Source: Pseudomonadota bacterium
GTDB taxonomy: Bacteria > Desulfobacterota > Syntrophia > Syntrophales > UBA5619
Length of the DNA stretch: 10,082 nt
Assembly: GCA_018819165.1 (NCBI GenBank)
Contig: JAHJQP010000007.1
Location: forward strand, 1 to 10,082
Direction: 5' to 3'
Under the pieces are notes generated by a model that worked only from the letters and a program-made list of their open reading frames with translations, was not told the DNA's origin and ran no database searches. The position numbers and the translations under genes were made by a program. Shown here one piece after another: positions 1 to 6,169 of this stretch (the first letter of the stretch is position 1; each line of letters begins with the position of its first letter).

Positions 1-27
1 AAAGCAGGGGGATTATTAATGTAGCCG

Positions 28-888
28 TCAGGCCTCGAGCAGTTTGGTATCCTTCCCCAGATAAGGAATGGCGAGGGCCAGTTTCCGGAGGGCCTGCTTT
101 TCGATCTGCCTGGCCCGCTCCCGGGTGACGTGATAGCGGTCGCCGATCTCCTGCAGGGTCAAGGGGTTGTCCGCCATCACGCGGTTGCGGATGATGAAGC
201 TCTCCTTCTCGCTGAGTTTGGCGAGTGCCCCGGCAATATTGTGCTGGACAAGCGCCATCTCCTCCTTTTTGATCAGAGTCGTCTCCTGATCTGCCCCGTC
301 ATACATGAGGTAATCCATATGAGTCGACTCTCCGTCCTCAGTCACCTGGGCGTCGAGCGAGAGATCGCGGCTGCTCATCCGCAGGTCCATCTCCTCGATC
401 TGTTCCGGGCGGACCCCGAGCGTTTCGGCAATTTCCTTGAATTCCGGCCGTTTCTCGGAGAGATTCTGCAGCATCTTCCTGGCTTGGGCGAGTTTGAAGA
501 AGAGCTTGCGCTGCGTCTGGGTCGTGCCGATCTTGACGAGACTCCAGGATTTGATGATGTAATTCTGGATATACGCCCTGATCCACCAGACGGCATAGGA
601 GATGAGCCGGTATCCCTTGTAGGGATCGAACTTCTTCACGGCATGCATGAGGCCGATGTTGCCCTCCTGGACGAGATCGGCGAGCTTGAGTCCGTAATTA
701 CGGTATTCGTGGGCGATCTTGACCACAAAGCGCAGATTCGAGACGACCAGCTTCTCCGCGGCTTCCATGTCATTGTACTTTTTCAGCCGAACGGCCAGGC
801 GAAACTCCTCATCCGCCGTCAGGATGGGGAAGCGGTTGATCTCCGACATGTAGAGATCGAGCGTTCCTGTAACTGCTGGAACTTCCAA
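28..888 (-). CDS. rpoH: RNA polymerase heat-shock sigma factor RpoH (sigma-32)
   Basis: Alternative sigma factor that directs RNA polymerase to heat-shock promoters. The protein has 286 residues, close to the 284 of E. coli RpoH. Visible parts are a region 1.2-like start (about 10-35), region 2 with NLRFVVKIAHEYRNYG and DLVQEGNIGLMHAVKKFDP (51-89), the region 2.4 promoter-binding helix SYAVWWIRAYIQNYI (97-111), and the RpoH box QRKLFFKLA (126-134), which separates sigma-32 from RpoD and RpoS. Region 4 carries a helix-turn-helix (about 243-270, LTLQEIGDRY then VTRERARQIEKQALRKL). The start codon is TTG: it lies 7 nt after a strong AAGGAGG, and the only nearby upstream ATG (first base 910) is in another frame. 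A later in-frame ATG (residue 14) would cut into region 1.2. It is divergent from clpB, a typical sigma-32 target. The window ends 27 bp past the stop, so its terminator cannot be judged. Confidence 0.95.
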   Translation of the reverse strand: MEVPAVTGTLDLYMSEINRFPILTADEEFRLAVRLKKYNDMEAAEKLVVSNLRFVVKIAHEYRNYGLKLADLVQEGNIGLMHAVKKFDPYKGYRLISYAVWWIRAYIQNYIIKSWSLVKIGTTQTQRKLFFKLAQARKMLQNLSEKRPEFKEIAETLGVRPEQIEEMDLRMSSRDLSLDAQVTEDGESTHMDYLMYDGADQETTLIKKEEMALVQHNIAGALAKLSEKESFIIRNRVMADNPLTLQEIGDRYHVTRERARQIEKQALRKLALAIPYLGKDTKLLEA

Positions 889-895
889 TATTTAC

Positions 896-902
896 CCTCC
901 TT
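896..902 (-). promoter_or_regulatory. Shine-Dalgarno sequence fixing the TTG start of rpoH
   Basis: On the minus strand AAGGAGG is followed by a 7-nt gap and then TTG (886-888). This is an almost perfect anti-SD match and decides for the TTG start. The site lies partly in a possible weak hairpin (892-896 pairing with 911-915), so access to it may be modulated. Confidence 0.75.
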
Positions 903-923
903 GTGGCCATGGTAACTTGTTAA

Positions 924-953
924 TTTATACAATAGATGCCATTGAGCCGTCAA
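924..953 (-). promoter_or_regulatory. Sigma-70-type promoter of rpoH
   Basis: Reading the minus strand, TTGACG (948-953) is followed by an 18-bp spacer and TATAAA (924-929). This matches the housekeeping consensus well and sits correctly upstream of rpoH. It predicts a transcript start near 917 and a leader of about 28 nt. A short palindrome, TAACTTGTTA (913-922), covers the predicted start. The assignment is by eye only. Confidence 0.6.
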
Positions 954-991
954 CCCATTTCCGTCTGGCCGGCGGCGGTTGGTTCACATGC

Positions 992-1021
992 CTTGACATC
1001 CCCTCCCGCGGTGTTTAACTT
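992..1021 (+). promoter_or_regulatory. Candidate clpB promoter
   Basis: CTTGACA (992-998) is a perfect -35 hexamer, and its CTTGA core also fits the sigma-32 -35 element. The -10 side is poor: TAACTT at 1016-1021 with 17-bp spacing matches only three of six bases of the housekeeping consensus, and no clear sigma-32 CCCCAT-type box is present at the usual distance. The sigma factor therefore cannot be decided from sequence. No CIRCE (HrcA) inverted repeat is seen. Confidence 0.4.
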
Positions 1022-1064
1022 ACCTTAAAAATGGTGATTCTTTCACAACAGGAAGGGATTCACG

Positions 1065-3650
1065 ATGAGATTCGATAAATTCACCTTGAAAGTTCAGGAG
1101 TCGCTCCAGGAGGCGCAGGGGTTGGCCGGTCAGTATGGACATCAGGCCCTCGATGTGGAGCATCTCCTTGTCTCTCTTCTGAAACAGCCGGAGAGCACCA
1201 CCTCCGAGATCTTCAAGAAGTTAGGCGCCGATCCCCGGCGGATCGAAGCCGATCTTCGCAAGGCCTTGGAAAAACTGCCGAAGGTGGAGGGCGGAGGAGG
1301 AGGACAGACTTACATAAGTTCGAGACTGAACCGGGTTCTGGACGCCGCCCTGAGCGAAGCGGCGCGCCTTACGGACGAGTATGTCAGCGCAGAACATGTG
1401 CTCATTGCGATGGCCGACGAAAAGGAAGGTCCGGTCGCGAAAATTCTCAGTACCAATGGCGTCACGAAGGATGGGATCTTCAAGGTCCTCGTGGAGATCC
1501 GGGGAAACCAGAGGATCACCGATCCCAATCCGGAGGAAAAATACCAGGCGCTGAAGCGGTATGCGCGTGATTTCAACGAGCTGGCGCGGAGCGGATCCTT
1601 CGATCCCGTGATCGGCCGCGATGAGGAGATCCGGCGGATCATGCAGGTCCTCTCCCGACGGAAAAAGAACAACCCCGTCCTGATCGGAGAACCGGGCGTC
1701 GGCAAGACAGCGATCGTGGAGGGACTCGCCCAGCGGATCGTCAACGGCGACGTGCCGGAAAACCTCAAGGACAAGAGGGTCGTCGGCCTCGATATCGGCG
1801 CCCTCGTTGCCGGGGCGAAGTACCGCGGGGAGTTCGAGGAGCGCCTGAAGGCGGTCCTGAAGGAGGTCACCGCCGCCCAGGGGGAGATCATCCTCTTCAT
1901 CGATGAGATCCACACGGTGGTGGGGGCCGGCGCGGCGGAAGGCTCCGTCGACGCCTCCAACATGCTCAAACCGGCCCTGGCCAGGGGCGAGCTGCGCTGT
2001 GTGGGTGCAACAACCCTGAATGAATACCGGAAGCACATCGAAAAGGACCCGGCGCTCGAACGGCGGTTCCAGCCGATTATGGTCAAGGAACCCTCTGTCG
2101 AAGATACGATCGCCATCCTCCGGGGTCTGAAGGAACGCTACGAGGTCCACCACGGCGTCCGGATCAAGGATGCGGCTATCATCGCCGCCGCAACCCTCTC
2201 CAACCGTTATATCAGCGACCGGTTTCTTCCGGACAAGGCGGTAGATCTTATCGACGAGGCGGCCTCCCGTCTGCGGATCGAACTGGACAGCATGCCGGCC
2301 GAAATCGACGCCGTTGACCGGAAGATCGTCCAGTTGGAGATCGAGCGGCAGTCGCTAAAGAACGAAACGGACAAGACATCCGTGGAAAGACGTGGGAAAA
2401 TCGAAAAAGAGCTGGCGGATCTCCGTGAAACGATGGACCAGATGAAGCTCCACTGGACAAGCGAGAAGGAGGCAATCAAGAGGATACAGGAGATCAAGGG
2501 ACGGATCGAGGTCTTCAAGATCGAGGAGCTAAACGCCCAGCGCGTGGGCGACCTCGCCCGGGCGGCCGAGATCCGTTACGGGAGACTCGTCGAGCTGAAC
2601 AAGGATCTGGAGCAGGAAAACAATAAACTGGCGGATGTACAGAAGGACCGGCAGATGCTCAAAGAAGAGGTCGATGAGGAGGATGTGGCCGAGGTCGTGG
2701 CCAACTGGACAGGCATCCCCGTCTCCCGCATGATGGAAAGCGACATCCAGAAACTGATCCAGATGGAGGAGAGACTCAAACAGCGGGTCATCGCGCAGGA
2801 TGAGGGTGTCGTCGCCGTCTCCAGCGCCCTCAGAAGGGCCCGTTCCGGCCTCCAGGACCCGAACCGCCCGATCGGATCCTTCATCTTCCTGGGACCAACC
2901 GGTGTCGGGAAGACGGAGTTGGCCAGAGCGCTGGCCGAATTCATGTTCGACAGCGAGCAGGCCATGATCCGAATCGATATGTCGGAATTCATGGAAAAGC
3001 ATTCCGTGGCCAGGCTGATCGGCGCCCCGCCGGGTTATGTGGGATATGACGAAGGCGGTTACCTGACCGAGGCCGTCAGGCGCAGGCCCTACTCGGTCCT
3101 TCTGTTCGACGAGATCGAAAAGGCCCATCCGGATGTCTTCAACATCCTCCTGCAGATCCTGGACGACGGCCGCTTGACCGATGGTCACGGCCGCACGGTG
3201 GATTTCAAGAACACCATCGCCATCATGACCTCGAACATCGGCGGCCAGTGGATCCAGGATGCCTCCCTCAGCGAAGACGAGAGAAGGGAGCGGACGATGG
3301 AGCTCCTCCGGTCGACCTTCAAGCCGGAGTTCCTGAACCGGATCGATGACATCATCATCTTCCGCGCGCTGACAATGGATGCAATCGAACGGATCATCGA
3401 TATCCAGATCGGACTCATCCGGAAGCGGCTGCAGGAACGGAAGCTGACCCTGGAATTGACAGAAGGGGCGAAAAATTATATAGCTCGCGAAGGCTACAGC
3501 CCGGTTTACGGCGCCAGACCGCTCAAGCGGGCGCTTCAGAAGCAGATCCTGGACAACCTGGCCATGAAGCTCCTGGAAGGAACGTTCGCCGAAGGGGATC
3601 AGATCGTGATCGACTACGATGGCGACCAACTGACTTTCCATAAGCGCTGA
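1065..3650 (+). CDS. clpB: ATP-dependent disaggregase/chaperone ClpB
   Basis: Hexameric cytosolic Hsp100 that pulls polypeptides out of aggregates together with DnaK/DnaJ/GrpE. The protein has 861 residues (E. coli 857). It has an N-terminal substrate domain with two Clp repeats (about 5-145). The first AAA+ module has Walker A GEPGVGKT (208-215), pore loop KYRG (252-255), Walker B ending D280-E281 and arginines R333/R334. The coiled-coil middle domain that marks ClpB lies at about 405-530. The second AAA+ module has Walker A GPTGVGKT (610-617), pore loop GYVG (657-660), Walker B FDE (681-683), arginine finger in FLNRID (756-761) and sensor 2 GARPLKR (816-822). No ClpP-binding IGF-type loop is seen, as expected for a disaggregase. 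The ATG start follows GGAAGG (1051-1056) by 8 nt. All catalytic residues are intact. It is divergent from rpoH and very likely heat inducible. Confidence 0.98.
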   Translation: MRFDKFTLKVQESLQEAQGLAGQYGHQALDVEHLLVSLLKQPESTTSEIFKKLGADPRRIEADLRKALEKLPKVEGGGGGQTYISSRLNRVLDAALSEAARLTDEYVSAEHVLIAMADEKEGPVAKILSTNGVTKDGIFKVLVEIRGNQRITDPNPEEKYQALKRYARDFNELARSGSFDPVIGRDEEIRRIMQVLSRRKKNNPVLIGEPGVGKTAIVEGLAQRIVNGDVPENLKDKRVVGLDIGALVAGAKYRGEFEERLKAVLKEVTAAQGEIILFIDEIHTVVGAGAAEGSVDASNMLKPALARGELRCVGATTLNEYRKHIEKDPALERRFQPIMVKEPSVEDTIAILRGLKERYEVHHGVRIKDAAIIAAATLSNRYISDRFLPDKAVDLIDEAASRLRIELDSMPAEIDAVDRKIVQLEIERQSLKNETDKTSVERRGKIEKELADLRETMDQMKLHWTSEKEAIKRIQEIKGRIEVFKIEELNAQRVGDLARAAEIRYGRLVELNKDLEQENNKLADVQKDRQMLKEEVDEEDVAEVVANWTGIPVSRMMESDIQKLIQMEERLKQRVIAQDEGVVAVSSALRRARSGLQDPNRPIGSFIFLGPTGVGKTELARALAEFMFDSEQAMIRIDMSEFMEKHSVARLIGAPPGYVGYDEGGYLTEAVRRRPYSVLLFDEIEKAHPDVFNILLQILDDGRLTDGHGRTVDFKNTIAIMTSNIGGQWIQDASLSEDERRERTMELLRSTFKPEFLNRIDDIIIFRALTMDAIERIIDIQIGLIRKRLQERKLTLELTEGAKNYIAREGYSPVYGARPLKRALQKQILDNLAMKLLEGTFAEGDQIVIDYDGDQLTFHKR

Positions 3651-3655
3651 GGAGA

Positions 3656-3770
3656 AAATAAGAGGCAAGGCACGCAAATCCTGATGAATGAGGCGTACTT
3701 TGTCGTATGCCGCAGTGACGAACTATGAAGTGCAACGCAACATAGGGACTTTTTTTACGAAGCCGTCAAC
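3656..3770 (+). repeat. Putative dispersed intergenic repeat with central hairpin
   Basis: This non-coding stretch between clpB and htpX is built unlike its neighbours. It has an AGAGGCAAGGCACGC-like left part, a central hairpin (3692-3711), a CGCAGTGACGAA motif just after it (from 3711), a GTGCAACGCAACATAGGGAC part (from 3730), a run of seven T (3750-3756) and a right end ACGAAGCCGTCAA. It resembles intergenic elements I remember from deltaproteobacterial genomes that share a GGCGTAC...GTACGCC hairpin and end in T-run plus ACGAAGCC(G/A)TCA. Only one copy is in this window, so its repeat nature is inference; the boundaries are approximate. Confidence 0.45.
3692..3711 (+). other. Hairpin inside the clpB-htpX intergenic element
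   Basis: GGCGTAC (3692-3698) pairs with GTATGCC (3705-3711) across a 6-nt loop, giving seven pairs with one G-U. The T-run lies about 38 nt farther on, so this is not a standard intrinsic terminator, though it could stabilise the 3' end of the clpB message. Confidence 0.5.
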
Positions 3771-3805
3771 CATTGATCACAGTCGATAATAGAAGGAGGA
3801 AACAG

Positions 3806-4654
3806 ATGAACACGATCAAAACCGCACTTCTTCTGGGCGCCCTGACGGGGCTGCTCATGCTGATCGGAGGTCTTTTCGGCGGTCAGCAGGGGGTCGTCAT
3901 CGCCTTCATCTTCGCCATGGTGATGAATTTCGGCAGTTACTGGTTCTCCGACAAGCTGGTTTTACGCATGTATAAGGCCCGGCCAGTCTCGGAGAGCGAG
4001 GCGCCGGAGCTCCACGCCATGGTGAAAAATCTGGCGCTGAAAGCCTCTCTGCCCATGCCGCATGTCTATATCATTTCCGGCGACACTCCTAACGCCTTTG
4101 CCACCGGACGCGACGAGCACCACGCCGTGGTTGCCGTCACGGAGGGCATTCTGAGGATCCTCGACCGTGACGAACTGGAAGGGGTCATCTCCCATGAACT
4201 GACCCACATCAAAAATCGGGATATGCTGATCGGCTCCATTGCCGCCACTCTGGCCGGGACCATCGTCATGCTGGCCCATATGGCCCAGTGGGCCGCGATA
4301 TTCGGGGGGGCAAGCCGCGATGACGAGGAGGGAGGAGGCGGCATCATCGGCCTGATCCTCATGGCCGTCCTGGCGCCCATCGCCGCAGCGATCATCCAGA
4401 TGGCGATCTCCCGGTCAAGGGAATACCTTGCGGATGCGGGCGGGGCAAAGATCTCAGGTAAGCCCTATGATCTGGCGGCCGCCCTGGAAAAACTCTCCCG
4501 GGCCTCCCGGGCAATTCCGATGAAGGCTAACCCCTCCACGGCCCATATGTTCATTGTCAATCCCCTGACGAGACGCTCCCTGATGAATCTTTTCAGCACC
4601 CACCCTCCGATTGAGGAGCGGATCGCCCGACTCAGAAGCATGAGGCCGTTGTAA
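3806..4654 (+). CDS. htpX: Membrane zinc metalloprotease HtpX
   Basis: M48-family protease of the inner membrane. In E. coli it works alongside FtsH to degrade misfolded membrane proteins and is induced by envelope stress. The protein has 282 residues (E. coli 293). Two hydrophobic segments lie at the N-terminus (about 6-24 and 29-47) and two more at about 141-162 and 179-200. The zinc site is HELTH (130-134), with the third ligand E206 in SREYLAD. A Gly/Asp/Glu-rich loop (167-180) lies between the third and fourth hydrophobic segments, and the family motif STHPPIEERI is at 264-273. The ATG at 3806 was chosen because GGAGG (3795-3799) precedes it by 6 nt; an in-frame TTG at 3773 would add 11 residues reaching back to the intergenic element and has no ribosome-binding site. 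It may be read through from clpB or have its own promoter; I see no good one. Confidence 0.96.
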   Translation: MNTIKTALLLGALTGLLMLIGGLFGGQQGVVIAFIFAMVMNFGSYWFSDKLVLRMYKARPVSESEAPELHAMVKNLALKASLPMPHVYIISGDTPNAFATGRDEHHAVVAVTEGILRILDRDELEGVISHELTHIKNRDMLIGSIAATLAGTIVMLAHMAQWAAIFGGASRDDEEGGGGIIGLILMAVLAPIAAAIIQMAISRSREYLADAGGAKISGKPYDLAAALEKLSRASRAIPMKANPSTAHMFIVNPLTRRSLMNLFSTHPPIEERIARLRSMRPL

Positions 4655-4693
4655 GCGGCAGTAGCATATCCCGGGGTCGCATCGCCTCCCTAC

Positions 4694-4706
4694 CGGCAAA
4701 CTGCCG
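4694..4706 (+). other. Short hairpin between htpX and the DUF1844 gene
   Basis: CGGCA pairs with TGCCG over a 3-nt loop. No T-run follows, so it is not a convincing terminator. It lies in the 80-bp gap in which the downstream transcript may begin; no clear promoter was found there. Confidence 0.25.
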
Positions 4707-4734
4707 ACATCCGTCAAGATCCGAGGAGGTTTTT

Positions 4735-5166
4735 ATGGAAGAAGAGAAAAAAGAAAAGGGGTTTGTGATCAAAGATCGGCGTTTTTTCGACGAATCCGGG
4801 GCCGTGCGCAGTGAAGAAGAGCCCAGGGCGGAAGAGAAAAAGCCGGAGGTCGGCGTTGAAGCGCCCAAGGTCCCTCCGGAAGAGAAAGCCGCTCCCGAAC
4901 CAGACGAGCGCCCCTTTCCCGAAATCAATTTTACCGGCTTCATATTTTCACTCAGCACGACCGCCATGTACCATTTCGGGGACTTCCCCGATCCGGTCAC
5001 GAAAGAGACCAGGCGGAATCTGCCTGCCGCCAAGCAGACCATCGACATCCTGACCATCCTTAAGGCGAAAACGGAAGGCAACCTCGACGAGGATGAAAAG
5101 CAGCTCCTCGACGGCATCCTCTACGAATTGCGAATGAGGTTTGTCAAAGAAACTACGAAGAAATGA
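4735..5166 (+). CDS. DUF1844 domain protein of unknown function
   Basis: A 143-residue protein without signal peptide or clear membrane span, so probably cytoplasmic. Residues 1-62 are highly charged and rich in Glu, Lys and Pro (likely disordered). Residues about 63-139 match the DUF1844 pattern as I know it: PEINFTGFIFSLSTTAMYHFG, then DFPDP, then NLPAAKQTIDILTILKAKTEGNL and a C-terminal LLDGILYELRMRFV. No enzymatic motif is visible and the family has no established role. The start is firm: AGGAGGT (4724-4730) lies 4 nt before the ATG. The stop overlaps the ispE start in ATGA, which suggests coupled translation, but a link to isoprenoid synthesis would be inference from position only. Confidence 0.88.
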   Translation: MEEEKKEKGFVIKDRRFFDESGAVRSEEEPRAEEKKPEVGVEAPKVPPEEKAAPEPDERPFPEINFTGFIFSLSTTAMYHFGDFPDPVTKETRRNLPAAKQTIDILTILKAKTEGNLDEDEKQLLDGILYELRMRFVKETTKK

Positions 5167-5999
5167 TCACGAAGGCTTCTCCGGCCAAGGTCAACCTTTA
5201 TCTGCGGGTTCTCCGAAAGAGAAAGGACGGTTATCATGACCTCCTTTCTCTCATGCAGAGGATCAGTCTCTTTGACGAGCTGACCTTTTCGCCGGGCCAA
5301 GGCCGCATTCTTGTCCGCTGCCCAGGCGCCGCGCTGCCGGAGGATGAGGGCAACATCGTTTACCGGGCGGCGGCAGCCTTTTTTTCCCGGATCGCCGCCC
5401 CGTCCGGTGTCGAGATCACCATCCGGAAAAGGATCCCCGTCGCCGCGGGGCTGGGAGGCGGCAGCTCCAACGCCGCCACGACCCTGATGACCCTCAACGA
5501 ACTGTCCGGCAGCCCGCTCACCCGAAAGGCGTTGATGAGGATCGGGGCGGGACTGGGAGCAGACGTCCCCTTTTTCATTTTCGAAAAAACGGCCTGGGCC
5601 TCCGGTATCGGGAATCGCCTCGTGGAGGCCCCTCCCCTCCCCCCGCTGTGGTTTGTGCTGATCAATCCAGGGTTTGGAATCTCCACAAAAATGGTTTATC
5701 AGAAACTCAATTTAGGATTGACAAGCGGGATAATAAATTATAGCATCCCTCGCTTTTATACAGCGGACGATTTGATCCGGGGCCTCACTAACGATCTGGA
5801 AAATGTGACGGTGGGGCTTCATCCCGTTCTTGATCATTTCAAGGTTCTTTTGATGAATAACGGCGCCCGCGGCGCCCTTATGTCGGGCAGCGGACCGACC
5901 GTTTTCGGCATCTTCACAGATGAGGAATCCGCTTTCGCGGCAGAGAAAAATCTTAAGCAGAAAAACAGGTGGTCGGTGTTAGCGGCGCACTCCTTGTAG
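5163..5999 (+). CDS. ispE: 4-diphosphocytidyl-2-C-methyl-D-erythritol kinase
   Basis: Cytosolic GHMP kinase that phosphorylates the 2-hydroxyl of CDP-methylerythritol, a step of the MEP route to isopentenyl and dimethylallyl diphosphate. The protein has 278 residues (E. coli 283). Motifs seen are PAKVNLYLRV (7-16) with K9, GYHDL (23-27) with substrate-contact H25, the ATP loop PVAAGLGGGSSNAA (92-105), catalytic D134 in GLGADVPFFIF, and the C-terminal GHMP motif MSGSGPTVFGIF (240-251). The ATG overlaps the previous stop and has only a weak GAAGAA ahead, so initiation probably depends on coupling. Bases 5700-5770 (roughly residues 180-202) are clearly more AT-rich than the rest and hold a promoter-like sequence. 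The presence of this gene implies the MEP route rather than mevalonate. Confidence 0.97.
   Translation: MITKASPAKVNLYLRVLRKRKDGYHDLLSLMQRISLFDELTFSPGQGRILVRCPGAALPEDEGNIVYRAAAAFFSRIAAPSGVEITIRKRIPVAAGLGGGSSNAATTLMTLNELSGSPLTRKALMRIGAGLGADVPFFIFEKTAWASGIGNRLVEAPPLPPLWFVLINPGFGISTKMVYQKLNLGLTSGIINYSIPRFYTADDLIRGLTNDLENVTVGLHPVLDHFKVLLMNNGARGALMSGSGPTVFGIFTDEESAFAAEKNLKQKNRWSVLAAHSL
5718..5746 (+). promoter_or_regulatory. Promoter-like sequence inside ispE
   Basis: A perfect TTGACA (5718-5723) is followed after 17 bp by TAGCAT (5741-5746), a four-of-six match to TATAAT, in a locally AT-rich tract. It could supply tRNA-Gln and prs independently of ispE. In E. coli, prs transcription is also known to involve a promoter far upstream in the ispE region, which makes this plausible. 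Coding constraints offer an alternative explanation. Confidence 0.35.
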
Positions 6000-6037
6000 G
6001 TAAAACCGATCCCTCTTTTCGGCCCGTTCTTCGGATG

Positions 6038-6055
6038 CCGGGTTCAGTATCCCGG
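6038..6055 (+). other. Hairpin between ispE and tRNA-Gln
   Basis: CCGGG (6038-6042) pairs with CCCGG (6051-6055) over an 8-nt loop, 11 nt before the tRNA. No T-run follows, so termination is unlikely. It could help set the tRNA leader fold or processing. The rest of the 67-bp gap shows no clear promoter. Confidence 0.35.
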
Positions 6056-6066
6056 TGAATCGGAAT

Positions 6067-6141
6067 TGGGGCGTCGTCAAGCGGTAAGACACAGGAATTT
6101 GGATCCTGCATTCGGAGGTTCGAATCCTCCCGCCCCAGCCA
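6067..6141 (+). tRNA. tRNA-Gln (anticodon TTG)
   Basis: A full cloverleaf of 75 nt including an encoded CCA. The acceptor stem TGGGGCG pairs with CGCCCCA, the D stem is GTC/GAC, and the anticodon stem CAGGA/TCCTG encloses loop ATTTGGA with anticodon TTG at 6099-6101. The T stem GGAGG/CCTCC carries loop TTCGAAT, followed by discriminator G and CCA. The weak U-A first acceptor pair is typical of bacterial tRNA-Gln. It sits 67 bp after ispE and 28 bp before prs, so it is probably cut out of a mixed tRNA-mRNA transcript. Confidence 0.97.
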
Positions 6142-6169
6142 ATGGCATTTTTGAATTGAAGGAATTCAG

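Noticed and set aside
130..915. Open frame of 261 codons on the plus strand
   Set aside because: Antisense shadow of rpoH, which is securely identified by its conserved regions and ribosome-binding site.
1000..1064. CIRCE (HrcA) operator before clpB
   Set aside because: The 9-bp inverted repeat arms TTAGCACTC and GAGTGCTAA are absent.
2529..3677. Open frame of 382 codons on the minus strand
   Set aside because: Antisense shadow of clpB with no recognisable domain.
3692..3756. Intrinsic terminator after clpB
   Set aside because: The hairpin and the T7 run are about 38 nt apart, and no stable stem lies directly before the T-run.
945..3771. Shared 11-mer AGCCGTCAACC in the rpoH promoter region (945-955) and at the end of the intergenic element (3761-3771)
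   Set aside because: Matches of this length are expected by chance several times in 10 kb, and similarity does not extend into flanking bases.
3785..3790. GATAAT as a -10 box for htpX
   Set aside because: It lies 15 nt before the start codon, so transcripts would begin within the ribosome-binding site, and no -35 element is at the right distance.
3773..3805. TTG-initiated N-terminal extension of htpX
   Set aside because: No ribosome-binding site precedes the TTG, the extra residues are hydrophilic and abut the intergenic element, and the ATG at 3806 has a strong site.
6067..6141. tRNA-Gln as an attachment site for an integrated element
   Set aside because: No integrase gene and no repeated tRNA 3' end are present, and the flanking genes are conserved housekeeping genes.
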